From: Ohessyouella blattaphilus
Lineage (GTDB): Bacteria; Bacillota; Clostridia; Lachnospirales; Lachnospiraceae
Assembly: GCF_024721265.1 (NCBI RefSeq)
Contig: NZ_JAMXOC010000026.1
Span: 1-45,226, forward strand
DNA: 45,226 bases
Direction: 5' to 3'
Shown: positions 1 to 7,804 of the stretch, in pieces
Layout of the letters: each line of letters starts with the position of its first letter
Position numbering within the stretch: position 1 is the first letter of the stretch
Notes under the pieces: model-generated
Told to the model about the DNA's origin: nothing
Seen by the model: the letters and a program-made list of their open reading frames with translations, nothing else
The model's database searches: none
Translations under genes and position numbers: made by a program

Positions 1-52
1 GTACGTACGGTGCTGTGAGAGGACGGCGGTTAGTCACCGCCTCCTACTCGAT
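1..52 (+). mobile_element. 3' end of a group II intron (domain VI and end of domain V)
   Basis: Positions 17-49 fold as domain VI. GAG 17-19 pairs with CTC 47-49, AGGA 20-23 pairs with TCCT 42-45, and GGCGGT 25-30 pairs with ACCGCC 36-41. A single adenine at 46 is left bulged, seven bases from the end, where the branch-point A belongs. The sequence before it (to about 16) resembles the 3' strand of domain V. The intron probably ends at 52, because the identity with the inverted copy at the right end stops exactly there. Only the tail is present; no reverse transcriptase is visible. Confidence 0.75.
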
Positions 53-68
53 ATAAGAAACGCCGGAA

Positions 69-96
69 TTGCAAGTTTAAAAAGAGAAACTTGCAA
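69..96. repeat. Perfect 10-bp inverted repeat upstream of aminotransferase promoter
   Basis: TTGCAAGTTT (69-78) and AAACTTGCAA (87-96) are perfect complements around an 8-base loop. No T-run follows on either strand, so it is not a convincing terminator. It lies about 70 bp before the -35 box at 163 and could be an operator or part of the site next to the intron. Confidence 0.5.
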
Positions 97-162
97 AAAT
101 TACGATTTTAGTCAATTTAAACAATGAATAATACGAAAAAGAGAATTAATCGTTTTTAAATC

Positions 163-191
163 TTGCACATTGACGATAAGTATATTATAAT
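163..191 (+). promoter_or_regulatory. Sigma-A type promoter for the aminotransferase operon
   Basis: TTGCAC (163-168) and TATAAT (186-191) are separated by 17 bases. Transcription would begin near 198, giving a short leader before the start codon at 239. Confidence 0.75.
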
Positions 192-238
192 CAAGAAAGT
201 GTTAAGAGAATATGAAAAAAAGTAGGTGGGTAGGAATT

Positions 239-1435
239 ATGTCATTATCATTATCAGAAAAAGCAAAGCGAGTAAAACCTTCATCGACTTTAGCGATTAC
301 CGCTAAGGCTAAGAAGTTGAAGGCAAAAGGTGTTGACGTTGTGGGTTTTGGTGCCGGAGAACCGGACTTCGATACTCCACAGAATATTAAAGATGCAGCG
401 ATTCGCGCAATCAACGAAGGCTTTACCAAGTATACGCCAGCGGCTGGTACAGACGAATTAAGAGATGCAGTGGCTAAAAAGTTTAAAGAGTTTAACGGCA
501 TCGATTACGAAAGAGGCCAGATTGTTATTAGTAACGGCGGCAAGCATTCTTTAACGAATGTGTTTGAAGCCTTGCTTAATCCAGGTGATGAAGTGTTGAT
601 TCCGGCACCGTATTGGTTGACCTATCCGGAGATTGTCAAGCTTTGTGATGGGGTACCGGTAGAATTATACGGAAAGAAAGAGAATGATTTGAAAGTAACC
701 GCCAAGCAGATTGAAGAGGCGATTACGCCGAAGACGAAAGCTCTTATTTTAAACACGCCTAGCAACCCTACAGGCATGGTCTATAGTGAAAAGGAACTAC
801 GAGCAATTGCTGAAGTGGTGGTAAGCAATGACATCTACGTAGTTGCAGATGAGATGTATGAGCACCTAATTTACGGCGAGCAAGAACATATTAGTATCGC
901 CTCCTTAGGGGAAGAGATCTATAAGCGCACCATTACCTGTAGTGGAGTTTCTAAAAGCTACGCCATGACGGGATGGCGTATTGGCTACACGGGCTCTTCT
1001 TTAGAGATCGCTAAGTTAATGAGTTCGGTTCAGTCTCACCAGACATCCAATCCTTGCTCGATCGCTCAGAAGGCTTCTCTTGAGGCGATTACAGGACCGC
1101 AGGATGCGGTGGAAGAGATGCGCCTTGAGTTTGACAAACGACGGAAGCATATGTATGAGCGTATCGTCCAGATGCCGCTAGTAGATACCCTTGAGCCAGA
1201 AGGTGCTTTCTATGTCTTTGTGGATTGTACAGATGCCCTTGAGAGATCTTATAAGGGCACCCGGATTGGGACAGCTAATCGTCTGGCGGAAATTCTCATT
1301 GAGGATTATAACGTGGCGGTAGTTCCTTGCGCCGATTTTGGATTTGACAATTATATTCGCCTGTCTTATGCTATTTCCATGAAAGCTATCGACAAGGGAC
1401 TAGATCGCTTGGAGGAGTTTTTAAATACACTGTAA
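239..1435 (+). CDS. Class I/II pyridoxal-phosphate aminotransferase (aspartate aminotransferase type)
   Basis: This is a fold-type I PLP aminotransferase that most resembles bacterial aspartate/aromatic aminotransferases of the Bacillus/Thermus (subgroup Ib) type. The N-terminus has the family pattern VKPSSTLAITAKAK followed by GAGEPDFDTP. The PLP region is seen as NTPSNPTG, ADEMYEHL and SGVSKSYAMTGWRIGY, where the lysine of SKSYAMTGWR is the Schiff-base residue. The C-terminus carries the substrate arginine region (NYIRLSYA). I chose ATG 239 (398 aa): it follows AGGTGGGTAGGA and matches the family N-terminus, whereas ATG 212 adds nine atypical residues. It is followed after 12 bases by a NUDIX hydrolase in the same operon. 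Exact amino-acid specificity cannot be read from the sequence. Confidence 0.9.
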   Translation: MSLSLSEKAKRVKPSSTLAITAKAKKLKAKGVDVVGFGAGEPDFDTPQNIKDAAIRAINEGFTKYTPAAGTDELRDAVAKKFKEFNGIDYERGQIVISNGGKHSLTNVFEALLNPGDEVLIPAPYWLTYPEIVKLCDGVPVELYGKKENDLKVTAKQIEEAITPKTKALILNTPSNPTGMVYSEKELRAIAEVVVSNDIYVVADEMYEHLIYGEQEHISIASLGEEIYKRTITCSGVSKSYAMTGWRIGYTGSSLEIAKLMSSVQSHQTSNPCSIAQKASLEAITGPQDAVEEMRLEFDKRRKHMYERIVQMPLVDTLEPEGAFYVFVDCTDALERSYKGTRIGTANRLAEILIEDYNVAVVPCADFGFDNYIRLSYAISMKAIDKGLDRLEEFLNTL

Positions 1436-1447
1436 GGCGGAATGGTA

Positions 1448-1996
1448 ATGGCTAATGAAGTTAGAAGAGTAAAGCGAGAACTTGCCTATAAAGGCAGAAT
1501 TATCGATGTATACAAGGATTACATGGAATTTGAAAACGGCAATACCTCTGTCTGGGATACGATTCACCACGACGGAGCGACGGCCGTTCTCCCTATTTTA
1601 CCAGACGGGCGTTTGGTGCTAGTCAAGCAGTATCGCAACGCCCTAGAACGCGATACGATTGAAATTCCCGCAGGTAAGCTAGATACCCCCGATGAAGACC
1701 CTCAGGCGTGCGCCACCAGAGAACTGAAAGAGGAGACCGGTTATTTGGCGGCGAACATGAGACATTTGTTGACGATTAAGACAACGGTGGCCTTCTGCGA
1801 TGAGAATATCGAAGTGTATCTTGCCAGTGACTTACGACAAGAGGGACAGCAGCTAGACGAGAATGAATACGTGGAAGTTTTGGAGATGACGCTTGCGGAG
1901 TGTAAGGAGCTTATCTATAGTGGTAAGATGCAAGACTCTAAGACGGTGGCTGCGATTATGGCTTATGCCAACCTTTTGCATGATCAGGAAATATAA
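1448..1996 (+). CDS. nudF: NUDIX hydrolase, ADP-ribose pyrophosphatase type
   Basis: It likely hydrolyses ADP-ribose to AMP and ribose 5-phosphate. The NUDIX box is visible as GKLDTPDEDPQACATREL followed by KEETGY, with the catalytic RELxEExG core. The segment before it (LVKQYRNALERDTIEIPAGK) is the substrate-recognition strand typical of the ADPRase subgroup. The glycine-to-RE spacing is one residue longer than the textbook box, a variant I associate with clostridial members. ATG 1448 is preferred over ATG 1442, because AAGGCGG (1434-1440) is 7 bases from 1448 but only one base from 1442. The gene is cotranscribed with the upstream aminotransferase and ends at a hairpin terminator. Confidence 0.88.
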   Translation: MANEVRRVKRELAYKGRIIDVYKDYMEFENGNTSVWDTIHHDGATAVLPILPDGRLVLVKQYRNALERDTIEIPAGKLDTPDEDPQACATRELKEETGYLAANMRHLLTIKTTVAFCDENIEVYLASDLRQEGQQLDENEYVEVLEMTLAECKELIYSGKMQDSKTVAAIMAYANLLHDQEI

Positions 1997-2005
1997 GACG
2001 ATAGT

Positions 2006-2045
2006 AAACGAGGACTTCCTAGGGATAGGTGGTCCTTGTTTTTTT
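2006..2045 (+). terminator. Intrinsic terminator after the NUDIX gene
   Basis: AAACGAGGAC (2006-2015) pairs with GTCCTTGTTT (2032-2041) with one G-U pair, followed by T residues to 2045. It separates the aminotransferase operon from the Fe-S operon. Confidence 0.75.
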
Positions 2046-2067
2046 GTGAATACATTGTGTATCCCTC

Positions 2068-2096
2068 TTGACCAAATTATACCCTAGTGATACACT
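2068..2096 (+). promoter_or_regulatory. Promoter of the Fe-S cluster (sms/isc) operon
   Basis: TTGACC (2068-2073), a 17-base spacer, then TACACT (2091-2096). The -10 box lies inside the dyad at 2083-2099, so a protein bound there would block RNA polymerase. Confidence 0.65.
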
Positions 2097-2099
2097 AGG
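2083..2099. promoter_or_regulatory. Candidate operator for the Rrf2/IscR-type regulator
   Basis: CCTAGTGATACACTAGG is a perfect inverted repeat (7-bp arms, 3-bp centre) covering the -10 box. A degenerate 17-bp copy, CCTAGTAAATGAGTAGG, follows at 2110-2126 (27 bp centre to centre). The operon's third gene encodes an Rrf2/IscR family protein, and such proteins bind AT-rich dyads of this size. Assignment to that regulator is inference. Confidence 0.6.
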
Positions 2100-2140
2100 A
2101 ATACAAAAACCTAGTAAATGAGTAGGAATTAGGAGAAGCT

Positions 2141-2860
2141 ATGTTAGAATTAAGAGATATCTATTATGAAGTTCACGATGATGACGAAGCACGCGATGTA
2201 AACATTTTGCGAGGGGTTAACCTAAAGATTGAAGATGGAGAATTTATGGTTATTACTGGCCCCAATGGCGGCGGTAAAAGTACCATTGCCAAGATTATTA
2301 TGGGAATTATAAAGCCCACTTCCGGTCAGATATTCTTTCAGGGAGAGGATATTACGAATCTTGATATTACTGGGCGAGCCCGCAAGGGAATCGGCTTTGC
2401 TTTTCAGGCCCCTGTTAGATTTAAAGGGCTTAAAGTCTACGATCTCTTAAAGCTAGCGGCGGGACAAGAGATAGATGTTAATACGGCCTGTGTCTATTTG
2501 TCCCAAGTAGGCTTATGTGCCGCTGACTATATCGAAAGAGAGATTAATGACAGTCTCTCGGGAGGTGAATTAAAGCGCATTGAAATCGCCCTTTTAATTG
2601 CCAGAAAGACAGCTTTATCGGTTTTTGACGAGCCGGAGGCCGGGATTGACTTATGGAGTTTTAAAAACTTAGTTGAGGTCTTTGAAAAGCAACAAAGAGA
2701 GGTAAACGGAAGTATTGTGATTATCTCTCATCAGGAGAGAATTATGGAGATTGCCGATCGGATTGCGGTTATAGCCGATGGCAAGGTGAAAGAAGTGGGA
2801 GCCAAAGCCGATATTCTACCGGAGTTAATTCCCGGAAATCAAGTCTGTGACAGAATTTGA
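2141..2860 (+). CDS. sufC: SufC/SmsC-type ABC ATPase of Fe-S cluster assembly
   Basis: This is the cytosolic, non-transporter ABC ATPase that drives SUF-type Fe-S cluster assembly with its SufB/SufD-type partner. Visible motifs are Walker A GPNGGGKST (residues 40-48), Q-loop FAFQAP (Q89), signature SLSGGELKR (about 138-146), Walker B ALSVFDEPEAGID (158-170) and switch histidine H197 (ISHQER). The length, 239 aa, is close to other SufC proteins. ATG 2141 has AGGAG at 2131-2135. It is the first gene of the operon, followed 11 bases later by the only SufB/SufD-like gene seen here. The pair therefore matches the two-component minimal SUF-like (SMS, SmsC-SmsB) arrangement rather than full SufBCD. 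Confidence 0.93.
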   Translation: MLELRDIYYEVHDDDEARDVNILRGVNLKIEDGEFMVITGPNGGGKSTIAKIIMGIIKPTSGQIFFQGEDITNLDITGRARKGIGFAFQAPVRFKGLKVYDLLKLAAGQEIDVNTACVYLSQVGLCAADYIEREINDSLSGGELKRIEIALLIARKTALSVFDEPEAGIDLWSFKNLVEVFEKQQREVNGSIVIISHQERIMEIADRIAVIADGKVKEVGAKADILPELIPGNQVCDRI

Positions 2861-2871
2861 GGTGCTAAGAG

Positions 2872-3795
2872 ATGAAGAATACAACAGTTGATAAGATTTT
2901 AGATATTGTTTCTGGAATTAAGGAGCTACCAAAAGGCGCCTTTAATATCCGGGTAAATGGAAAAAGCGTAAAGCGTAGTAGCAGCGAAAATGTGGAGATT
3001 ATCCCCCGGCCCGCCGGTGATGGTATGGATATTCACATTGCTCCCGGTACGAAAAATGAGATGGTGCATATTCCGGTGGTGATGGATGCCAGTGGGATGA
3101 ATGATTTGGTCTATAACAATTTTTATATTGGTGAAGGAGCAGAAGTCAATATTGTTGCCGGTTGTGGCATACATAATGACGGCGATCACTTAACTCAGCA
3201 CGATGGTATTCATACTTTTTACGTAGGTAAAGGGGCCAAGGTCAAATATACAGAGAAGCATTACGGAGAAGGGGGCGGCACCGGTTCGAAGGTGCTAAAT
3301 CCCGTGACGGAGGTTCACTTAGAAGCGGACAGCGTCTTAGAAATCGAAACGGTGCAAATTGAAGGTGTAGATAAAACCGATCGTACCACTAGAGGTGATG
3401 TGAAAGAGAACGCGAAGCTGCTTATAAAAGAGAAACTTTTAACTAATGGCGAACAAGAGGCGATTACTCGTTTTAGTGTCGACCTTGACGGGGAAAACTC
3501 CAGCACCACCGTTAGCTCTAGATCGGTGGCCAAAGGACAGTCAAAGCAGTACTTCTATTCGGTGCTTAACGGCAATAATAAATGTGCAGGGCACTCGGAG
3601 TGCGACGCCATTATTATGGATCAAGGGTTTGTGAAGGCAGTGCCGGATGTAACCGCCAATCATGTAGAAGCTTCGCTTATTCACGAAGCCGCCATTGGCA
3701 AGATTGCCGGTGATCAAATTATTAAGTTAGAAACCTTAGGCCTTACAGAAGCAGAGGCCGAGGAGAGAATAGTAGCAGGTTTCTTAGGTATTTAA
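2872..3795 (+). CDS. SufB/SufD family scaffold protein (SmsB-like, minimal SUF system)
   Basis: The C-terminal third has the SufBD family signature: NHVEASLIHEAAIGKI then a glutamate-rich AEAEERIVAGFLG end, equivalent to the LSHEAAIGKI/RGFL block of SufB. The middle is glycine-rich and beta-helical in character (GEGAEVNIVAGCGIHNDGDH). At 307 aa it is much shorter than SufB (around 465 aa) and lacks a long N-terminal extension, as expected for the single SmsB-type subunit of SUF-like minimal systems. Candidate cluster or ligand residues include the Cys and His of GCGIHND and GHSECD. Only one SufB/D-like gene is in the operon, so it likely homodimerises on SmsC. It probably receives sulfur from the desulfurase encoded two genes downstream. 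Confidence 0.85.
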   Translation: MKNTTVDKILDIVSGIKELPKGAFNIRVNGKSVKRSSSENVEIIPRPAGDGMDIHIAPGTKNEMVHIPVVMDASGMNDLVYNNFYIGEGAEVNIVAGCGIHNDGDHLTQHDGIHTFYVGKGAKVKYTEKHYGEGGGTGSKVLNPVTEVHLEADSVLEIETVQIEGVDKTDRTTRGDVKENAKLLIKEKLLTNGEQEAITRFSVDLDGENSSTTVSSRSVAKGQSKQYFYSVLNGNNKCAGHSECDAIIMDQGFVKAVPDVTANHVEASLIHEAAIGKIAGDQIIKLETLGLTEAEAEERIVAGFLGI

Positions 3796-3808
3796 GGAGG
3801 CGTTTTTA

Positions 3809-4252
3809 ATGAAATTATCAACAAAAGGACGATACGGTCTGCGGGCCATCATCGACCTTGCTCGCTTTGGCAAGGAAGCACCGGTGTCAATTAGCAGTAT
3901 TGCTGCAAGGCAAGGGATTTCTGAAGGGTACTTAGAGCAAATCGTCGCCCTTCTCAAAAAAGCGGAGTTGGTGAAAAGTGTGCGCGGAGCCGGTGGCGGT
4001 TACGTCTTGGCAAAAGAAGCGAATGAGATTTCTGTAGGTGACATCTTACGTGCGTTAGAGGGGGATTTAGACGCGGTTAATTGTTCGGCGGAAGGTGGCT
4101 GTACGGTAGCTGATGAATGTGTGACCAAGTATGTCTGGCGCAAAATCAACGATAGCATCAACCATACAGTGGATGAGATGCTTTTAAGTAAGTTAGCAGA
4201 AGAAAGCGAAGACATTAATCCTGACGGCGAATTTGAAAATCAGTGTAAGTGA
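3809..4252 (+). CDS. iscR: Rrf2 family transcriptional regulator, IscR-like
   Basis: The N-terminus MKLSTKGRYGLRAIIDLA and the winged-helix motif ISEGYLEQIVALLKKAELV are typical of Rrf2 proteins. C92, C98 and C104 have CX5CX5C spacing, the same positions as the [2Fe-2S] ligands of E. coli IscR. The fourth ligand of that protein, His107, is lysine here. The protein (147 aa) probably senses Fe-S status and represses its own operon through the dyad at 2083-2099. The RBS is AAGGAGG at 3795-3801. The gene sits between the SmsCB-like pair and iscS. CymR-like cysteine-metabolism control is the main alternative, but CymR proteins lack the three-cysteine set. Confidence 0.88.
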   Translation: MKLSTKGRYGLRAIIDLARFGKEAPVSISSIAARQGISEGYLEQIVALLKKAELVKSVRGAGGGYVLAKEANEISVGDILRALEGDLDAVNCSAEGGCTVADECVTKYVWRKINDSINHTVDEMLLSKLAEESEDINPDGEFENQCK

Positions 4253-4270
4253 TTGACGAGGAGAATAAAG

Positions 4271-5458
4271 ATGGGCAAATTTATATATTTAGATAATGCG
4301 GCAACGACGAAGACGGACCCTAAAGTAGTAGAAGCGATGCTTCCTTACTTTACCGAGAACTATGGCAACCCTTCTAGTGTGTATAGTTTTGCAGCAGCCA
4401 ACAAGGAAGTGGAAAGCGAGCAGCGAGAAATCATCGCGAAAAGCTTAGGGGCCAAGACTAACGAGATTTACTTTACAGCAGGTGGCTCAGAAAGTGATAA
4501 CTGGGCGTTAAAGGCGACAGTAGAGGCTTACGCCGATAAAGGGAATCATATTATTACGACAAAAATCGAGCATCACGCAATTTTGCATACGGCTCAGTAT
4601 TTAGAGTCAAAGGGCATCCAGGTGACGTATCTGGATGTGGATGAAAATGGCTTAGTAGACCCAGAGGCGGTCAGGGCGGCGATTCGTCCAGAGACGATTC
4701 TTATTTCTGTGATGTTTGCCAACAATGAGATCGGAACCATTGAACCGATTAAGGAAATTGGTGCTATTGCGAAAGAAAACGGTATTCTTTTTCATACCGA
4801 TGCGGTTCAGGCGTATATGCACGTACCGATTGATGTGGAAGAACTACATATCGATATGCTTAGTGCCAGTGCTCATAAGTTTAACGGTCCTAAGGGGATT
4901 GGTTTTCTCTATATCCGTAAAGGAGTTAAGATTCGCTCCTTTATTCACGGCGGTGCTCAGGAGCGCAAGCGCCGGGCGGGAACAGAGAACGTGCCGGGAA
5001 TCGTCGGCATGGGAACGGCAGCGAAGCTGGCTTACGCAACCTTAGATGAGCGAGCAAAATACGAGAGTGAACTAAGAGATTATCTGATTGATCGGGTCTT
5101 AAAGGAAATCCCTTATACACGTTTAAACGGTGACCGGGTTAAGCGTTTACCGAATAACGCCAACTTTAGCTTCCGCTTTATCGAAGGGGAAAGTCTACTA
5201 ATCATGCTGGACATGAAAGGTATTTGTACTTCTAGTGGTTCGGCTTGTACATCAGGGTCTCTAGATCCTTCTCATGTACTTTTAGCGATTGGTTTACCTC
5301 ACGAGATCGCTCACGGCTCTTTAAGAGTGAGTCTCAGCGAGGAGACGACCAAGGAAGATATCGATTATTTGGTAGATGAACTGAAAAAGATAGTGGCAAG
5401 AATTCGCGAGATGTCGCCGCTATACGAAGATTTTCTAAAGAAAGAAAAGGTGAAATAA
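4271..5458 (+). CDS. iscS: Cysteine desulfurase, NifS/IscS type
   Basis: It removes sulfur from L-cysteine, using PLP and a cysteine persulfide, and supplies it to Fe-S scaffolds and to MnmA. Motifs seen are YLDNAATTKTDP at the N-terminus, H101 in IEHHAILHTAQ, the PLP lysine K203 in SASAHKFNGPKG, and the catalytic C326 in TSSGSACTSGSLDPSH. The loop around C326 is the extended (group I) type. I chose ATG 4271 (395 aa), preceded by GAGGAG, instead of the TTG at 4253, which adds residues absent from the family. It begins 18 bases after iscR and ends one base before iscU, consistent with one transcript. Confidence 0.95.
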   Translation: MGKFIYLDNAATTKTDPKVVEAMLPYFTENYGNPSSVYSFAAANKEVESEQREIIAKSLGAKTNEIYFTAGGSESDNWALKATVEAYADKGNHIITTKIEHHAILHTAQYLESKGIQVTYLDVDENGLVDPEAVRAAIRPETILISVMFANNEIGTIEPIKEIGAIAKENGILFHTDAVQAYMHVPIDVEELHIDMLSASAHKFNGPKGIGFLYIRKGVKIRSFIHGGAQERKRRAGTENVPGIVGMGTAAKLAYATLDERAKYESELRDYLIDRVLKEIPYTRLNGDRVKRLPNNANFSFRFIEGESLLIMLDMKGICTSSGSACTSGSLDPSHVLLAIGLPHEIAHGSLRVSLSEETTKEDIDYLVDELKKIVARIREMSPLYEDFLKKEKVK

Positions 5459-5459
5459 G

Positions 5460-5906
5460 ATGGCATATTCAGAAAAAGTAATGGATCATTTTGAACATCC
5501 CCGTAACGTGGGCGAAATTGAAAACCCTAGTGGTGTGGGAACCGTAGGAAACGCTAAGTGTGGCGATATAATGAGAATCTATTTGGATATCGATGATAAT
5601 CAGGTGATTCAGGACGTAAAATTTAAAACCTTCGGTTGTGGAGCTGCCGTGGCCACCAGTTCGATGGCGACGGAGTTAGTAAAAGGGAAAACCGTCGAGG
5701 AAGCCCTTGGTGTGACCAATAAGGCGGTAATGGAAGCTCTTGATGGGCTGCCACCGGTAAAGGTGCATTGTTCTTTGCTAGCGGAAGAGGCAATTCATGC
5801 GGCTCTTTGGGACTATGCCGAGAAGCATAATCTAAAAATCGAAGGCTTGGAGAAGCCAAAGAGCGATATCCACGAGGACGAAGAGGAAGAGGAAGAAGAA
5901 TATTAA
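5460..5906 (+). CDS. iscU: IscU/NifU N-terminal type Fe-S scaffold
   Basis: This is a cytosolic scaffold on which [2Fe-2S] clusters are assembled from desulfurase sulfur. The three cluster cysteines are C34 (NAKCGD, with the following conserved Asp36), C60 (FGCGAA) and C104 (VHCSLLAEE). The N-terminus MAYSEKVMDHFEHPRNVGEI is typical of the NifU-like clostridial branch. An unusual very acidic tail follows the fold (residues 138-148, HEDEEEEEEEY after the H). It starts one base after iscS stops and the next gene starts one base after it, so translation is probably coupled. Its presence beside a SufB/D-like scaffold suggests two scaffolds share one desulfurase. Confidence 0.92.
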   Translation: MAYSEKVMDHFEHPRNVGEIENPSGVGTVGNAKCGDIMRIYLDIDDNQVIQDVKFKTFGCGAAVATSSMATELVKGKTVEEALGVTNKAVMEALDGLPPVKVHCSLLAEEAIHAALWDYAEKHNLKIEGLEKPKSDIHEDEEEEEEEY

Positions 5907-5907
5907 G

Positions 5908-6987
5908 ATGAAAGAAAAAGTAGTAGTGGGAATGTCCGGCGGGGTGGACTCTTCGGTGGCGGCCTATCTTTTAAAAGAACAAGGATATGACGTAATTGGG
6001 GTTACCATGCAAATCTGGCAGGACGAAGAGGAAATAGCCCAGCAAGAAAATGGTGGTTGTTGCGGCTTAAGTGCCGTCGATGATGCCAGGCGGGTAGCCG
6101 CCGCGCTTGATATTCCGTATTACGTAATGAACTTTAAGTCAGAGTTTAAATCAGCGGTGATTGATTACTTTATTGCCGAATACCAGCAGGGGCGTACTCC
6201 TAATCCCTGTATTGCCTGCAATCGGTATGTTAAGTGGGAGTCCCTTTTACAGCGCAGCCTAGAGATTGGCGCCGATTATATCGCTACGGGACACTACGCA
6301 AGGATTGCAAAGCTGCCAAATGGTCGCTACGCTGTTGCTAATTCAAAGACAGCAGCGAAAGATCAGACTTACGCACTTTATAATCTGACCCAGGACCAGC
6401 TTAGGCGGACACTGATGCCGGTAGGAGATTATACAAAGGAAGAGATCCGGGAGATGGCGGAGCGGATTAATCTGCGAATTGCCAATAAACCTGACTCTCA
6501 GGATATTTGTTTTGTTCCCGACGGCGATTATAAAGGTTTTATCGAAAAGGAAACGGGAAAAAAACAGACTCCCGGAAACTTTGTCTTGACCGATGGGACC
6601 GTAGTAGGTCAGCATAAAGGGATTACTCACTATACGGTGGGGCAGCGCAAAGGCTTAGGACTATCCCTTGGCCGTCCCCTTTTCGTTCTAGAAATTCGCA
6701 CAGCGACCAACGAAGTAGTGGTTGGTGATGATGAGCAGTCGCTTTCTTATACGGTGCGGGCAAATCAGGTGAATTTTATGTCTGTAGCGGATATTAGTGG
6801 TCCTGTAGAAGCCTTTGGTAAGATTCGCTATAATCACCCAGGGGCTCCTTGTACGGTCCAAAAGACAGGCGCAGACGAAATCCTGGTAACCTTTGATGAA
6901 CCTCAAAGGGCCATTACTCCGGGGCAAGCGCTGGTGCTTTACGACGGTGAATACGTGATGGCGGGAGGAACGATTATTGGAAGATAA
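5908..6987 (+). CDS. mnmA: tRNA-specific 2-thiouridylase MnmA
   Basis: It thiolates U34 of Glu, Gln and Lys tRNAs using ATP and persulfide sulfur passed from the desulfurase. The PP-loop is GMSGGVDSSVAA (about residues 8-19). The catalytic cysteine pair is C101 in TPNPCIACNRYVKW and C201 in DSQDICFVPDGDY. The C-terminal beta-barrel region ends with PGQALVLYDGEYVMAGG. Length 359 aa is usual. Adjacent iscS and iscU explain the sulfur supply: many Gram-positive bacteria pair mnmA with a desulfurase gene. The last codons overlap the start of the next gene. Confidence 0.96.
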   Translation: MKEKVVVGMSGGVDSSVAAYLLKEQGYDVIGVTMQIWQDEEEIAQQENGGCCGLSAVDDARRVAAALDIPYYVMNFKSEFKSAVIDYFIAEYQQGRTPNPCIACNRYVKWESLLQRSLEIGADYIATGHYARIAKLPNGRYAVANSKTAAKDQTYALYNLTQDQLRRTLMPVGDYTKEEIREMAERINLRIANKPDSQDICFVPDGDYKGFIEKETGKKQTPGNFVLTDGTVVGQHKGITHYTVGQRKGLGLSLGRPLFVLEIRTATNEVVVGDDEQSLSYTVRANQVNFMSVADISGPVEAFGKIRYNHPGAPCTVQKTGADEILVTFDEPQRAITPGQALVLYDGEYVMAGGTIIGR

Positions 6988-7795
6988 TAAGATTTTGACA
7001 GATTGTCACCTTCATACGCGATATTCTCACGACTCCAAGGCCGAGCCTGAGGCGATGATTAGAGCCGGCATCGCTGCCGGGCTTACCTGTATCGGAATCA
7101 CGGATCACTACGATTTTCCTTCCGTTGATTATCCGGTGGATGGTACTTTCGATGTGGATGCTTATTTTGAGGAGTTATTACCGCTAAAGGAGAAGTACCA
7201 GGAGCAGATAAAGGTTTTAATCGGGATTGAAATGGGCTTAGAGCCAGAGCGGGGCGCTTTTTTCCAGGATTTGCGAAAGAAATACCCCTTTGACTATGCC
7301 ATCGGTTCTACCCATATTGTGAAAGGACGAGACCCAGCGGTAGCCGATATTCATCAGGGGCGACCGGATAAAGAAGTCTACCTGGAATATTTTGAAGAGG
7401 TATTGGCAAATGTTCGAGCCTGTACCGCCTTTGACGTACTTGGACATCTAGATTACGCGGTGCGTTATGGGCAAGGGAGGGATAGTACGTATCATTTTGA
7501 GGATTACCGGGATGTGTTTGCGGAGATTTTTACAGAGATTATTCGCCGGGGCAAGGCCATTGAGATTAATACGGCTGGGCTTAAGTATAAGTTACCTTTT
7601 CCTCATCCCCAGTCATCAGCCCTTAAGCTTTACCGGAACTTAGGCGGAAAAAATGTGACGATCGCCTCAGATGGCCACCAGCCCGAACAGCTGGCTTACG
7701 CCTTTGATAAAGTACCTAATTATCTTGCTGAATGCGGATTTTCGTACTATAGCGAACCGCAAGCGGGAGGATTTGTGCAAAAGTATTTAATATGA
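6977..7795 (+). CDS. hisJ: PHP-domain phosphatase, histidinol-phosphatase (HisJ) family
   Basis: The PHP metal site is visible: DCHLHTRYSHDS near the N-terminus, GITDHYDFPS, GIEMGLEPE, GSTHIVKG, LGHLDYAVR, EINTAG and ASDGHQPEQL near the end. Together these match HisJ-type histidinol phosphatases, which make histidinol from histidinol phosphate. The likely start is TTG at 6977, inside the end of mnmA, with GGAGG (6964-6968) 8 bases upstream. No ATG lies before the essential CHLH motif. Other his genes are not in the window, so a related phosphoesterase role cannot be excluded. It ends the Fe-S operon; no clear terminator follows. Confidence 0.8.
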   Translation: MEDNKILTDCHLHTRYSHDSKAEPEAMIRAGIAAGLTCIGITDHYDFPSVDYPVDGTFDVDAYFEELLPLKEKYQEQIKVLIGIEMGLEPERGAFFQDLRKKYPFDYAIGSTHIVKGRDPAVADIHQGRPDKEVYLEYFEEVLANVRACTAFDVLGHLDYAVRYGQGRDSTYHFEDYRDVFAEIFTEIIRRGKAIEINTAGLKYKLPFPHPQSSALKLYRNLGGKNVTIASDGHQPEQLAYAFDKVPNYLAECGFSYYSEPQAGGFVQKYLI

Positions 7796-7804
7796 GGGCA
7801 AAAA

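Noticed and set aside
69-96. Inverted repeat as a terminator for an upstream gene.
   Set aside because: No T-run follows on either strand, and nothing but the intron end lies upstream.
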